Assembly: GCA_021773115.1 (NCBI GenBank)
Contig: JAJFKS010000033.1
Location: 62,001 to 126,000, forward strand
DNA from: Woeseiaceae bacterium
GTDB lineage: Bacteria; Pseudomonadota; Gammaproteobacteria; Steroidobacterales; Woeseiaceae
DNA length: 64,000 nt
Direction: 5' to 3'
Position numbers and translations under genes: made by a program. Under the pieces are notes generated by a model. The model made no database searches. It saw nothing but the letters and a program-made list of their open reading frames with translations, and was not told the origin of the DNA. Positions within the stretch are counted from its first letter, which is position 1; each line of letters starts with the position of its first letter. Shown here piece by piece: positions 1-7,923 of the stretch.

Positions 1-700
1 GTTTTTCGAGGTTGGCCGTCTCCGGCGTCGTGGCGAGCCTTTGCGCCGCGTAGTCGACGCGAGCTGCCATCGCATCGGCATACGCATCGGCGCGATCATA
101 GCGAAGACTCAAAAGTTTCAGGCGCCGTGCCGCAATCGCCTGGGCCGAGCGGTCGTGCATCAATCGCAACCCGGCCAGGATTTTTTCGTCGCCGGTGGCC
201 GCATTCAGGTAGTTCTTGAAAGTCAGATCGCGTCGGCGTGTCGTACCCGCCAGAATACGTTGCTCGCGTTCAACCTCAACGAGCTCCCGCTCGGCCTCGG
301 CACTCGCCTCCCGAGATTCAGCAGCGATTTCAAGCAGCTCGTCAATGGAATAAATGAGCGCCGGTTCCGGCAATTCCTGCGGCTCGAGCTGCGGCTCGTT
401 CAGTAAGGCGCGATAGGCTGTGATGTTGTCCTGGATTGCGGCATGAATCGACTGACCGACCGCCTGGTTCGACACCTTCAGTTTAGCGACCTGGCCACCG
501 ACCTCCGTAAGATAGGTGTCTATTCTTTGTGCAGCACCGTCGCCGGTCTGGTCGAAATAGGCCCACCAGTTGGTTTCCAGCGACAGCAGGTTGGGTGCCT
601 TGGGCGACGCGGCCTTCTCGCCATCCTGGGCAAAAGCGCTCACGGCAAAAAAGATGCCGAGAATCAACGCGATTGAACGCATTTTGAATAGGCCTTTCAT
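1..700 (-). CDS. Mechanosensitive-channel-like protein, N-terminal part (cut by window edge)
   Basis: An uninterrupted minus-strand frame of 233 codons runs from an ATG at 700 off the left end of the window. A second in-frame ATG at 682 directly precedes a clear signal peptide (basic start, hydrophobic ILGIFFAVSAFA, cleavage before QDGE), so it may be the true start. The visible part is an exported, glutamate- and alanine-rich helical region that includes LETNWWAYFD and later coiled-coil-like stretches. This resembles the long periplasmic N-terminus of large MscS-family channels, but the membrane and pore part is outside the window, so the family is inferred from general character. It could be another exported helical protein. 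The open frame is firm; the function is tentative. Confidence 0.5.
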   Translation of the reverse strand, partial: MKGLFKMRSIALILGIFFAVSAFAQDGEKAASPKAPNLLSLETNWWAYFDQTGDGAAQRIDTYLTEVGGQVAKLKVSNQAVGQSIHAAIQDNITAYRALLNEPQLEPQELPEPALIYSIDELLEIAAESREASAEAERELVEVEREQRILAGTTRRRDLTFKNYLNAATGDEKILAGLRLMHDRSAQAIAARRLKLLSLRYDRADAYADAMAARVDYAAQRLATTPETANLEK

Positions 701-765
701 TGCTGGTGAGGATACTGCATATCGAGGGTATCCGCTGCACAGCGTCGCGTTAAGCAGCGCAGAAT

Positions 766-1224
766 CTACAAGTGATCCAGTGGCAGAGCCGTCGTGTACT
801 TGATCGTCTCCATACTGAAACTCGAGCTGACATCGTAGAGATCAATGTTGGCGATCATTTTCTTGTACATCTCATCATAACTGCGCATGTCCGGAACGAC
901 CGCTCGCATCAGGTAATCAATATCACCGCTGAGTCTGTGCACTTCCATGACATTGGGCATCGACGAGACCATTTTGTAGAAGCGATTGAACCAGTCCGCC
1001 GTATGTTCGTGTGTCCGGACAGCGGAGTAAACGGTCAGGTCAAGACCCAGCTTCTCCTGATTCAACAGCGTGACGCGCGCACCAACGATGCCCTTCTCCT
1101 CCAGGATCTGGATGCGACGCCAGCAGGCAGACTTTGACAAACCCACCTCGTCGGCCAGCTCGGCAACTGTCTGAGTCGCATTGCCCTGCAGGGCCGCCAG
1201 AATTAATTTGTCCTTTTTATCCAT
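766..1224 (-). CDS. Lrp/AsnC-family transcriptional regulator
   Basis: A DNA-binding regulator of about 152 residues, the usual length for the Lrp/AsnC family. The N-terminal winged HTH contains LADEVGLSKSACWRRIQ followed by LEEKGIV, typical of AsnC proteins. The C-terminal RAM (ligand and oligomerisation) domain includes HRLSGDIDYLMRAVV. An ATG four codons upstream (1236) is possible, but GGAGG (complement of 1230-1234) lies in that extension with ideal spacing to the ATG at 1224, which I choose. It is divergent from the NOR-like pair, and an inverted repeat lies in the shared intergenic region, so autoregulation or control of the neighbours is plausible. The effector is unknown. Confidence 0.9.
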   Translation of the reverse strand: MDKKDKLILAALQGNATQTVAELADEVGLSKSACWRRIQILEEKGIVGARVTLLNQEKLGLDLTVYSAVRTHEHTADWFNRFYKMVSSMPNVMEVHRLSGDIDYLMRAVVPDMRSYDEMYKKMIANIDLYDVSSSFSMETIKYTTALPLDHL

Positions 1225-1235
1225 TATTACCTCCA

Positions 1236-1269
1236 TTTGTTCGATAATTATGTATTTTTACCGAACAAA
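1236..1269. promoter_or_regulatory. Inverted repeat, candidate operator between the Lrp gene and the NOR-like genes
   Basis: TTTGTTCG at 1236-1243 is matched by CGAACAAA at 1262-1269, an 8-bp perfect dyad around an 18-nt AT-rich spacer, immediately upstream of the Lrp start. A weaker GAAC/GTTC pair lies at 1294-1297 and 1310-1313, and a TACAAT (1328-1333) could be a -10 box for the rightward genes. The dyad is directly visible; binding by the adjacent regulator is inference. Confidence 0.4.
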
Positions 1270-1381
1270 AGTCGATTTTCTTTGATTCTAACAGAACTTT
1301 TGCGACCTTGTTCCGTAGCTAATTGCGTACAATGATGACTTTGTTTTCGATCGCGGCGCGCCCGCCCTGGGGGACGGCACC

Positions 1382-1792
1382 ATCAACAAACGAAGCATTT
1401 TTGGCACACTCTGCGTTGCCTTTGTCATTTACTCGGTGACCGTCTACACCAGCGGCACCGATACGACGCACCTGCCACCGATGAGCGATCAGGCCCGGCT
1501 TGGTCAGAATATTTACCAGGACAAGAACTGCATCGCCTGCCACCAGTTTTACGGCCTGGGTGGCTACATGGGCCCTGACTTAACGAATGTCATCTCAACA
1601 CGCGGCGAGGCCTATGCCGGCGCATTCATCACATCCGGCACTGCACGCATGCCAAACTTTGATCTCAGTCCCGACGAGGTTTCGGCATTGGTGGCATTCC
1701 TCAGCGCGGTCGACCAGACCGGAACCTACCCACCGAAAAATTATGCCGTCGCCTGGAACGGTACCGTCTCGCAGGAAGACGACCCCAGGTGA
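1382..1792 (+). CDS. NorC-like membrane-anchored cytochrome c
   Basis: Small electron-entry subunit with one N-terminal membrane anchor (SIFGTLCVAFVIYSVTVYTS) and one class I haem c site, CIACH, followed by GYMGPDLTN and a distal methionine in RMPNFDLS. This is the NorC arrangement, and the next gene is a NorB-like oxidoreductase overlapping by 4 nt (GTGA). The start is abnormal. The frame is open from 1319, yet the only ATG/GTG/TTG is GTG at 1436, which would delete most of the anchor. I place the start at ATC 1382, seven bases after GGGGGA (1369-1374), where the peptide begins INKRSIFG. A mutated ATG or rare non-AUG initiation are the alternatives. Family call good, start uncertain. Confidence 0.75.
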   Translation: MNKRSIFGTLCVAFVIYSVTVYTSGTDTTHLPPMSDQARLGQNIYQDKNCIACHQFYGLGGYMGPDLTNVISTRGEAYAGAFITSGTARMPNFDLSPDEVSALVAFLSAVDQTGTYPPKNYAVAWNGTVSQEDDPR

Positions 1793-3144
1793 GCACCGAC
1801 ACCAGGCATTTTGGCGGGCTGCGCTTCATGCGTCTTGGAATGCTGGCGCTGGCAGCCGGTATGTTCTTCGGCGTCATCGGTGGCTTTCAGTTTCTGTTTC
1901 CCGAATTTCTGCAGGAGTTTCTGTTCACGAAAACCCGTCCCTTGCATGTGTCACTGGTCATATCGTCCATTTTTCTGATTGCGATCGGCGGCATCTATTT
2001 CTACCTGCCGCGACAATGTCGATTGCCGCTGTTTTCGGTGAAAGCCGTCAGCCTGCACTTCTGGATCTTCCTGGTAACGGGTCTCGCGATTATTGCCTGT
2101 TACCTGTCCGGGCAGTTTGGCGGCCGAGAGTACTTCGAATTTCCGCCAATACTCAGCCTGCCGATTTTCCTGACCTGGATTCTGTTCGGCGTAAATTACT
2201 TCAACACGGTGCGTCAGGACACGGAATCCTGGCCGGTGTACTACTGGATGTGGGGAACCGGCATTGTGTTCTTTTTCATTACGTATACGGAAGCTCACCT
2301 TTACCTGATTCCTTATTTTCGAGAAAACATGGTCCGCGAAATCATGGTGCAGTGGAAATCCTACGGTGCATTGACCGGCTCCTGGAATATGCTGGTGTAT
2401 GGCACGGCGCTGTATCTCGCAACAAAGATCAGCGGTTGCGACAAGTACGCGCGATCAAAACTCGCCTTTGGCTTGTACTTCCTCGGCTTGTTTAATCTGA
2501 TGTTTGGCTGGGCGCACCATACCTACCTGGTGCCATCGGATCCCTGGATTCGCAGCTTCGCCTACTTTGTCAGTATGACCGAGCTGTTCATCTTCGGAAA
2601 AATCATCTGGGACTGGCGCTCGTCCCTCGAGGACTGGCAAAAAAATCGTCACTGCAACGCGTATCGATTCCTGATTGCCGCTGATATCTGGGTATTCGTC
2701 AATTTGGGTCTTGCGCTGATCATATCGGTGCCCGCGTTCAACCTGTTTACACACGGCACTCACATAACAGTGGCCCATGCTATGGGTAGCACGATTGGCA
2801 TCAACATGATGATCCTGCTGGCGTCAGTTTTCTACGTCATCCGGGAAGAGCTGCCGAACGAGGTTCATGCGCGCTGCTCAAAGCAATTGAGAAGCGGTTA
2901 CCTCTTGGCCAACCTGTCGCTCGCTGTATTTTTTGTTGCCCTGATTCTCGCCGGTATTGGCAAAGGCAATTACGATGGCGGCTCATTTCAGGAAATGATG
3001 CTGGCCATCCGTCCGTTCCTCGTGGCTTTCACGGTCAGCGGTGTGACCATGATGATCGGTTTCTGGATTATTCTCTGGCACGGCTTTCGACTGATGGGAA
3101 AAATCATGGAGTCAGACGGCATCGCCGAACCTCTGCCAGCGTAG
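1789..3144 (+). CDS. NorB-like haem-copper-superfamily catalytic subunit (variant)
   Basis: A 451-residue polytopic membrane protein with about 12 helices, GTG start overlapping the cytochrome c gene. Shared with cNOR NorB: RPLHVSL (His53, low-spin haem b), GREYFEFP (Glu114/Glu117), WAHHTYL (His243/His244, two FeB ligands) and HGTHITVAHAMG (His330, high-spin haem). Two expected ligands look different when aligned by eye: the His of the NorB HxxxE motif is Ile164 ahead of Glu168 (ITYTEAH), and the second low-spin haem His two residues after His330 is Met332. The protein therefore probably belongs to a divergent NOR-like branch, reducing NO or possibly another oxidant with electrons from the preceding cytochrome. 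Superfamily membership is firm, substrate inferred. Confidence 0.75.
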   Translation: MSTDTRHFGGLRFMRLGMLALAAGMFFGVIGGFQFLFPEFLQEFLFTKTRPLHVSLVISSIFLIAIGGIYFYLPRQCRLPLFSVKAVSLHFWIFLVTGLAIIACYLSGQFGGREYFEFPPILSLPIFLTWILFGVNYFNTVRQDTESWPVYYWMWGTGIVFFFITYTEAHLYLIPYFRENMVREIMVQWKSYGALTGSWNMLVYGTALYLATKISGCDKYARSKLAFGLYFLGLFNLMFGWAHHTYLVPSDPWIRSFAYFVSMTELFIFGKIIWDWRSSLEDWQKNRHCNAYRFLIAADIWVFVNLGLALIISVPAFNLFTHGTHITVAHAMGSTIGINMMILLASVFYVIREELPNEVHARCSKQLRSGYLLANLSLAVFFVALILAGIGKGNYDGGSFQEMMLAIRPFLVAFTVSGVTMMIGFWIILWHGFRLMGKIMESDGIAEPLPA

Positions 3145-3160
3145 TAGACTCGAAACCGCC

Positions 3161-3424
3161 ATGGCAAAAAAACTGAAAAACGAGAAAGCCCTGCTCAAGG
3201 TCGCACTGGAAATGGTGTTGGATGATGCAGTGAAGCGCGGCGTCGTTGAGTTCGAAGCGACGGATTCACATGACCTTAAGCTCCAATACGCCTACCGCCT
3301 GCTGGTGCATGACAAGGCAATCAGCCCATTGCCCAACGGTCAGGAGTCCCTGCCCAGCATCCGGCACCGCCTGGCTATGTGGGTTACACACCAGTTACCC
3401 GCTGGTCACGAGCTCCTGAAATAG
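3161..3424 (+). CDS. Small conserved protein, DUF5062-like
   Basis: An 87-residue soluble protein with no signal peptide or membrane segment. It opens with a lysine-rich KKLKNEKALLKVALEMV and closes with an RHRLAMWVTHQLPAGH stretch. This pattern resembles the small DUF5062 proteins of gammaproteobacteria from memory; no function is known for them. It starts 16 nt after the NorB-like gene on the same strand and may be cotranscribed, though the Shine-Dalgarno is weak. The organised composition (amphipathic helices, conserved-looking tail) supports a real gene. Confidence 0.6.
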   Translation: MAKKLKNEKALLKVALEMVLDDAVKRGVVEFEATDSHDLKLQYAYRLLVHDKAISPLPNGQESLPSIRHRLAMWVTHQLPAGHELLK

Positions 3425-3455
3425 CTACTGAATGACGAGCGATTGCTCAATTGCG

Positions 3456-4114
3456 TCATTTGCAATCGCGATAACGATCTCGAATCGTATCGCGAGCCGC
3501 TTTCGGTATGTAGGCTCGGCGACCAAACTCGATCGCCTCATAGTGAATCTCGTCCTTCACGTACGCGCTCAGTTTTTCGATTCGCCGTAGCTTGCTGCTG
3601 ACACCTTCGCGTTGTAGGCGATTGGCCGATCGCTCGCCATGTAAAGCATTTCCAACGGAAACGATCCCGTGTCCACCGACGCTATCTTACTAACCACAAC
3701 CTCGACCAACGCGCCGGGCTTGAGACCGGGAACCGGCAAGTGGACGGTTTTCTCCGTGCTGGCTTCGTAGCCGTCTTCATTATTCGTAATGTCGTAGCCC
3801 GTGATACGGTTCAGGTAAACAGCACCGTAGCCAGACACATCCGCGCTTGTATCATTGGCCGAAAATATCTTTTGCATGTCCTGTGGCATTTCGACAAAGG
3901 TATAGGCTTTAGTGCTCAGCTCGAGTCGATAATTTAACGCCTTGTTTTCGAAATCGACAACTCGCTCACCGACTCGATCGATATACGTTGGCTCGTCGTT
4001 GGCAAACAGCGGTTCGGCGAACAACAAGCAGGAAATCAGTGCCAGCGGCAAAAGAAATAGAGATTTTATCTGGTCAGATTCTACCGGGCAATTGAAGCAT
4101 TTTCTTTGCGGCAA
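3456..4114 (-). pseudogene. Decayed DUF3857/transglutaminase-domain exported protein
   Basis: The first part (4114 to 3569) encodes a hydrophobic export signal (LFLLPLALISCLLFAEPLFA) and a DUF3857-like region with RITGYDITNNEDGYEAS and PGLKPGALVEVVV, then hits a stop. In another frame, just downstream on the same strand, the reading continues as KLSAYVKDEIHYEAIEFGRR and AYIPKAARDTIRDRYRDCK, the classic start of the transglutaminase-like domain that follows DUF3857, up to the catalytic-Cys DCK motif. It stops at TGA 3456-3458. Intact members run several hundred residues further. The gene thus carries a frameshift, probably an internal deletion, and loss of its C-terminus. It is convergent with the preceding plus-strand genes. 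Confidence 0.75.
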
Positions 4115-4283
4115 TCCGCATAGTTATTCGGTGACGCGCCAAGCGATGCCTAGCTGAACGCTGAGCAGGCATCGGGGCATGACCGTTGTGACAGTGCGCC
4201 CAAACAGACCCTGGCCAGCCTGGTCATTCGCAAACAAAGCTGCGACCAGGCCGCTAGCCGCTGTTCCTGCCGGCCTGATGTTA

Positions 4284-4319
4284 TATAATCGGCCGCGACC
4301 GCCGGGCAGAATGCCCGGC
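4284..4319 (+). promoter_or_regulatory. Candidate -10 box and leader hairpin before the cytochrome c gene
   Basis: A consensus TATAAT at 4284-4289 lies about 60 nt upstream of the cytochrome start. The -35 region at 17-bp spacing (4261-4266) is a poor match. Immediately downstream, GCCGGGC (4301-4307) and GCCCGGC (4313-4319) form a 7-bp stem with a 5-nt loop that would sit near the start of the transcript. The elements are visible; their activity is inferred. Confidence 0.4.
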
Positions 4320-4350
4320 GACACCTTTTCACACTTTCCGGAGCAACACC

Positions 4351-4863
4351 TTGAATCGGGACCAGAAGTTTTTCGATATGTACTCCCTTGTTATCGGCGT
4401 TCTTGCGGCAGTCGCACTTGCGATACTCGTGCTGACAATGAAAATGCAGGATCTGACACAGGGCGTCTACGTGCGTGGCGTGGACGAGTATCAACAGGCG
4501 GTCCTCGAGCGAATTCGACCGGTGGGGCAGGTGTATTTACCCGGAGAACAGCATAGTGCGTCTCTGCCAACGGCGCATACTCCTGCGCAGCCAGCACCGG
4601 TGGCCACTGTCATGACCGGGCCGCAGGTTTACAACAGCGCCTGCAGCGCCTGCCATGGCGCCGGTATCGGCGGCGCACCGATCCTCGGCGATGCCGCGCA
4701 ATGGGTCGAGCGCATTGCCCAGGGCAGCGACACGCTGAAGCAGCATGCGCTGCAGGGCTTTACCGGATCTGCAGGCTACATGCCGCCGAAAGGCGGACGC
4801 ATGGATCTATCCGATGGTGAGATCGAGGCGGCAGTCGACTTCATGGTTGGCGAAGTTAATTAG
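4351..4863 (+). CDS. Membrane-anchored c-type cytochrome (cytochrome c5 type)
   Basis: A 170-residue protein with an N-terminal transmembrane anchor (SLVIGVLAAVALAILVLTM, about residues 7-27), a proline- and alanine-rich linker around 70-90, and a C-terminal cytochrome c domain holding one CSACH haem site. GYMPPKGG supplies the likely methionine ligand, and the ending DLSDGEIEAAVDFMV is typical of cytochrome c5/CycB proteins. It acts as a periplasmic electron carrier, partner unknown; terminal oxidases and the NOR-like enzyme in this window are candidates. Translation starts at TTG 4351 behind GGAG (4340-4343). Its 3' end converges on comM with a 13-nt gap. Confidence 0.88.
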   Translation: MNRDQKFFDMYSLVIGVLAAVALAILVLTMKMQDLTQGVYVRGVDEYQQAVLERIRPVGQVYLPGEQHSASLPTAHTPAQPAPVATVMTGPQVYNSACSACHGAGIGGAPILGDAAQWVERIAQGSDTLKQHALQGFTGSAGYMPPKGGRMDLSDGEIEAAVDFMVGEVN

Positions 4864-4876
4864 GATTCGCAGACAC

Positions 4877-6379
4877 TCAGTTCTGTCGATCCATACATCG
4901 CAACAACAAAGCCTCCGCCACATGCGGGGGCGTTATTTTGTGTTCGCCACCGAGATCCGCAATCGTCCGCGATACCCGTAGCACGCGTTGATGCGCCCGT
5001 GCGGACAGGTTAAAGCGTTCCGCAGCGTTTTCGAGTAACGCCCAGCAGGCATCATCTGCCTGGCAGGCAGCGTTCAGTTCGTCGCCATCGAGTCGGGCAT
5101 TGCTGAGGCCACTTCGTCGCCACTGTAATTGCCACGCGGCTTCGACTCGTTGCCGAACCACGGCGCTCGTTTCCACGTTGCCTGGCGACTCCCTCAATAT
5201 CGCGGTCGATGGTCGAAGGACCTCAACATGCAGGTCGATTCGATCCAGCAGTGGACCGGATATCTTGCGCCGATACGCCGCAACGCGGTCAGCACTGCAA
5301 CGACAGTCGGCAAAGCGGTCTCCCAGGTAGCCACAGGGGCAGGGATTCATGGCGGCGATCAACTGAAACTGTGCCGGATACTCCGCCTGCCCACCGGCAC
5401 GCGAGATTGTTATGCAACCGGTCTCGAGTGGCTCGCGCAGCACTTCCAGTGCGCTGCGATTGAATTCCGGAAGTTCGTCAAGAAACAACACGCCATTGTG
5501 CGCGCGGGAAATCTCCCCTGGTCGTGGCCCAGGTCCACCCCCTACCAGCGCGGCAGCCGACGCGGTGTGATGCGGGCTTCGAAACGGCCGCTGCCGCCAG
5601 CCATGGACCGCCACCGGCATACCGAGCACCGAGTCAATCGCAGCAGTCTGCAGCGACTCCTTGTTGCTCATCGCCGGCAGTATTCCCGGCAAGCGTCGCG
5701 CGAGCATGCTCTTGCCGGTTCCGGGCGGCCCGATCAGCAGCAGGTTGTGGCCGCCGGCTGCTGCGATCTCAAGCGCGCGTTTCGCATGCTGTTGGCCACG
5801 AACGTCTGACAAGTCATTCGACGCCGGGTCCATCATCGGTAGATGTGTCTTTTCAGTTACAGCAATTGTTTCACGGCCAGCGAGGTGCGCGACGATTTCC
5901 GTCAAAGATGTGGCCGCAATAACATTCGTACATGCCAGCGCGGCTTCGGCTTCATTGTCTTTCGGAACGATGACCTTGCGTCCTGTCGCATCCGCATTCA
6001 GAACGGCAGGCAATATCGCCGGAACGGCGCGCAGGTTGCCATTAAGGGACAACTCGCCATACACCTCGCAGTCATTCAACGCTGTCTTCGGGAATTGTTT
6101 TTTCGCCGCGAGGATGCCGAGTGCAATGGCGAGGTCGTAGCGCCCACCCGTCTTTTTCATCTCGGCCGGGCCGAGGCTGACTGTGATTCGCTGCTGAGGA
6201 AATTCGAAGCCGGAGCTTAAAAGCGCGCCGCGCACGCGGTCCTTGCTTTCCCGGACCGCGGTTTCAGCCATGCCGACGATCGTGAATACTGGCAAGCCAC
6301 CTGACAGAAAAACTTCAATCGTTACCGGCGGTGCGTCAGTACCATATTGTGCGCGACAATGAAGTATTGCGAGGCTCAT
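4877..6379 (-). CDS. comM: ComM/YifB AAA+ ATPase (magnesium-chelatase-like)
   Basis: A 500-residue cytosolic AAA+ helicase of the YifB/ComM family, which promotes branch migration during natural transformation. Domains in order: the ChlI N-terminal domain (GLPVFTIVGMAETAVRESKDR), Walker A GPPGTGKS at about residues 217-224, Walker B LFLDELPEF, the zinc-binding-like CPCGYLGD...CRC segment, and the C-terminal Mg_chelatase_C region (RAHQRVLRVSRTIADLGG). Length matches the family. The start MSLAILH is standard. It is followed upstream on the same strand by ubiK, 53 nt away. No frameshift or loss of motif was seen. Confidence 0.95.
   Translation of the reverse strand: MSLAILHCRAQYGTDAPPVTIEVFLSGGLPVFTIVGMAETAVRESKDRVRGALLSSGFEFPQQRITVSLGPAEMKKTGGRYDLAIALGILAAKKQFPKTALNDCEVYGELSLNGNLRAVPAILPAVLNADATGRKVIVPKDNEAEAALACTNVIAATSLTEIVAHLAGRETIAVTEKTHLPMMDPASNDLSDVRGQQHAKRALEIAAAGGHNLLLIGPPGTGKSMLARRLPGILPAMSNKESLQTAAIDSVLGMPVAVHGWRQRPFRSPHHTASAAALVGGGPGPRPGEISRAHNGVLFLDELPEFNRSALEVLREPLETGCITISRAGGQAEYPAQFQLIAAMNPCPCGYLGDRFADCRCSADRVAAYRRKISGPLLDRIDLHVEVLRPSTAILRESPGNVETSAVVRQRVEAAWQLQWRRSGLSNARLDGDELNAACQADDACWALLENAAERFNLSARAHQRVLRVSRTIADLGGEHKITPPHVAEALLLRCMDRQN
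4911..4931 (+). terminator. Possible terminator hairpin at the cytochrome c/comM convergence
   Basis: GCCTCCGC (4911-4918) pairs, with one mismatch, with GCGGGGGC (4924-4931) around a CACAT loop, and the flanking ACAAA and TTTTGT can extend the stem. A modest T-rich tail follows on the plus strand. The hairpin lies inside the 3' end of the comM coding sequence, so it may simply be coding constraint. Confidence 0.3.
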
Positions 6380-6432
6380 TCGTTGGGCCCTCCATGGCCA
6401 CGTTGTTGCCTGCTGCGTGTTCTGACGGTTTG

Positions 6433-6672
6433 CTAGCGGTTCTTTTCCAGTTCCTCAAGCTTCGCTTCCAGTTGCTCAAGCTTCTCGCGTGTGCGCGCGA
6501 GAACAGCTTCCTGCACTTCGAATTCTTCGCGCGTCACGAGATCGAGCTTAGTGAGTCCGCTTCTCAGCACGCCGCGAAAATTCGCCTCCAGGTCCTCGCG
6601 CATGGACCGCAGTCCGTCCGGAAGCGATTCGGCCAGTTTTTTCGCCAGATTTTCGATGGATTCTTTCGTCAT
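6433..6672 (-). CDS. ubiK: UbiK, ubiquinone biosynthesis accessory factor
   Basis: A 79-residue protein matching the UbiK (YqiC/BMFP) family, which assists assembly or membrane association of the ubiquinone biosynthesis complex together with UbiJ. The N-terminal amphipathic helix (SIENLAKKLAESLP) is followed by LVTREEFEVQEAVLARTREK and a C-terminal coiled coil (LEQLEAKLEELEKN), the family pattern. I start at ATG 6672 (MTKES), since the frame extended to 6753 adds a non-homologous tail that runs into the nitrogen-control region. UbiJ is encoded about 15 kb away in ubiEJB. Expression control is not evident. Confidence 0.9.
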   Translation of the reverse strand: MTKESIENLAKKLAESLPDGLRSMREDLEANFRGVLRSGLTKLDLVTREEFEVQEAVLARTREKLEQLEAKLEELEKNR

Positions 6673-6746
6673 AGCCGATTGATACCTGAGCCCATTCGAA
6701 AACGCCAGCCGCATATTGCAGTGGGCCGCCGACAAAACCGGCTTGC

Positions 6747-6779
6747 TCACCACTTTGGTGCGGTGTGCCTGTCCGGTGC
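6747..6779 (+). promoter_or_regulatory. NtrC-type enhancer sites upstream of the glnK-amtB operon
   Basis: TCACCA-CTT-TGGTGC at 6747-6761 matches the NtrC consensus GCACCA-N3-TGGTGC at 11 of 12 arm positions. A weaker second site, GTGCCT-GTC-CGGTGC at 6765-6779 (8 of 12), has its centre 18 bp further on. Both lie about 70-100 bp upstream of a sigma-54 promoter, the usual enhancer distance. The match is visible; occupancy by NtrC is inference. Confidence 0.7.
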
Positions 6780-6845
6780 ACTGCGATCGCGCAATGTCTT
6801 TGGTCGAAAATTCTCAAGTTATTGTTTTTACATTTGTTTTTGAGT

Positions 6846-6862
6846 TTGGCACGCATTCTGCT
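6846..6862 (+). promoter_or_regulatory. Sigma-54 (RpoN) promoter
   Basis: TTGGCACG-CATT-CTGCT gives the -24 GG (6848-6849) and the -12 GC (6860-6861) with exact 12-bp phasing. Only one base departs from the usual TTGC in the -12 element. It sits 55 nt upstream of the outer-membrane protein gene that heads the glnK-amtB operon and downstream of NtrC-like sites, so nitrogen-limitation control is strongly suggested. Confidence 0.85.
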
Positions 6863-6916
6863 TTATACAGGATAACCCGGCCACCTGAGGCCGCTTATCA
6901 AAACGGAGCAAGACTC

Positions 6917-7902
<986 letters not shown>

Positions 7903-7923
7903 GACTTCACGGAGGACACGAAC

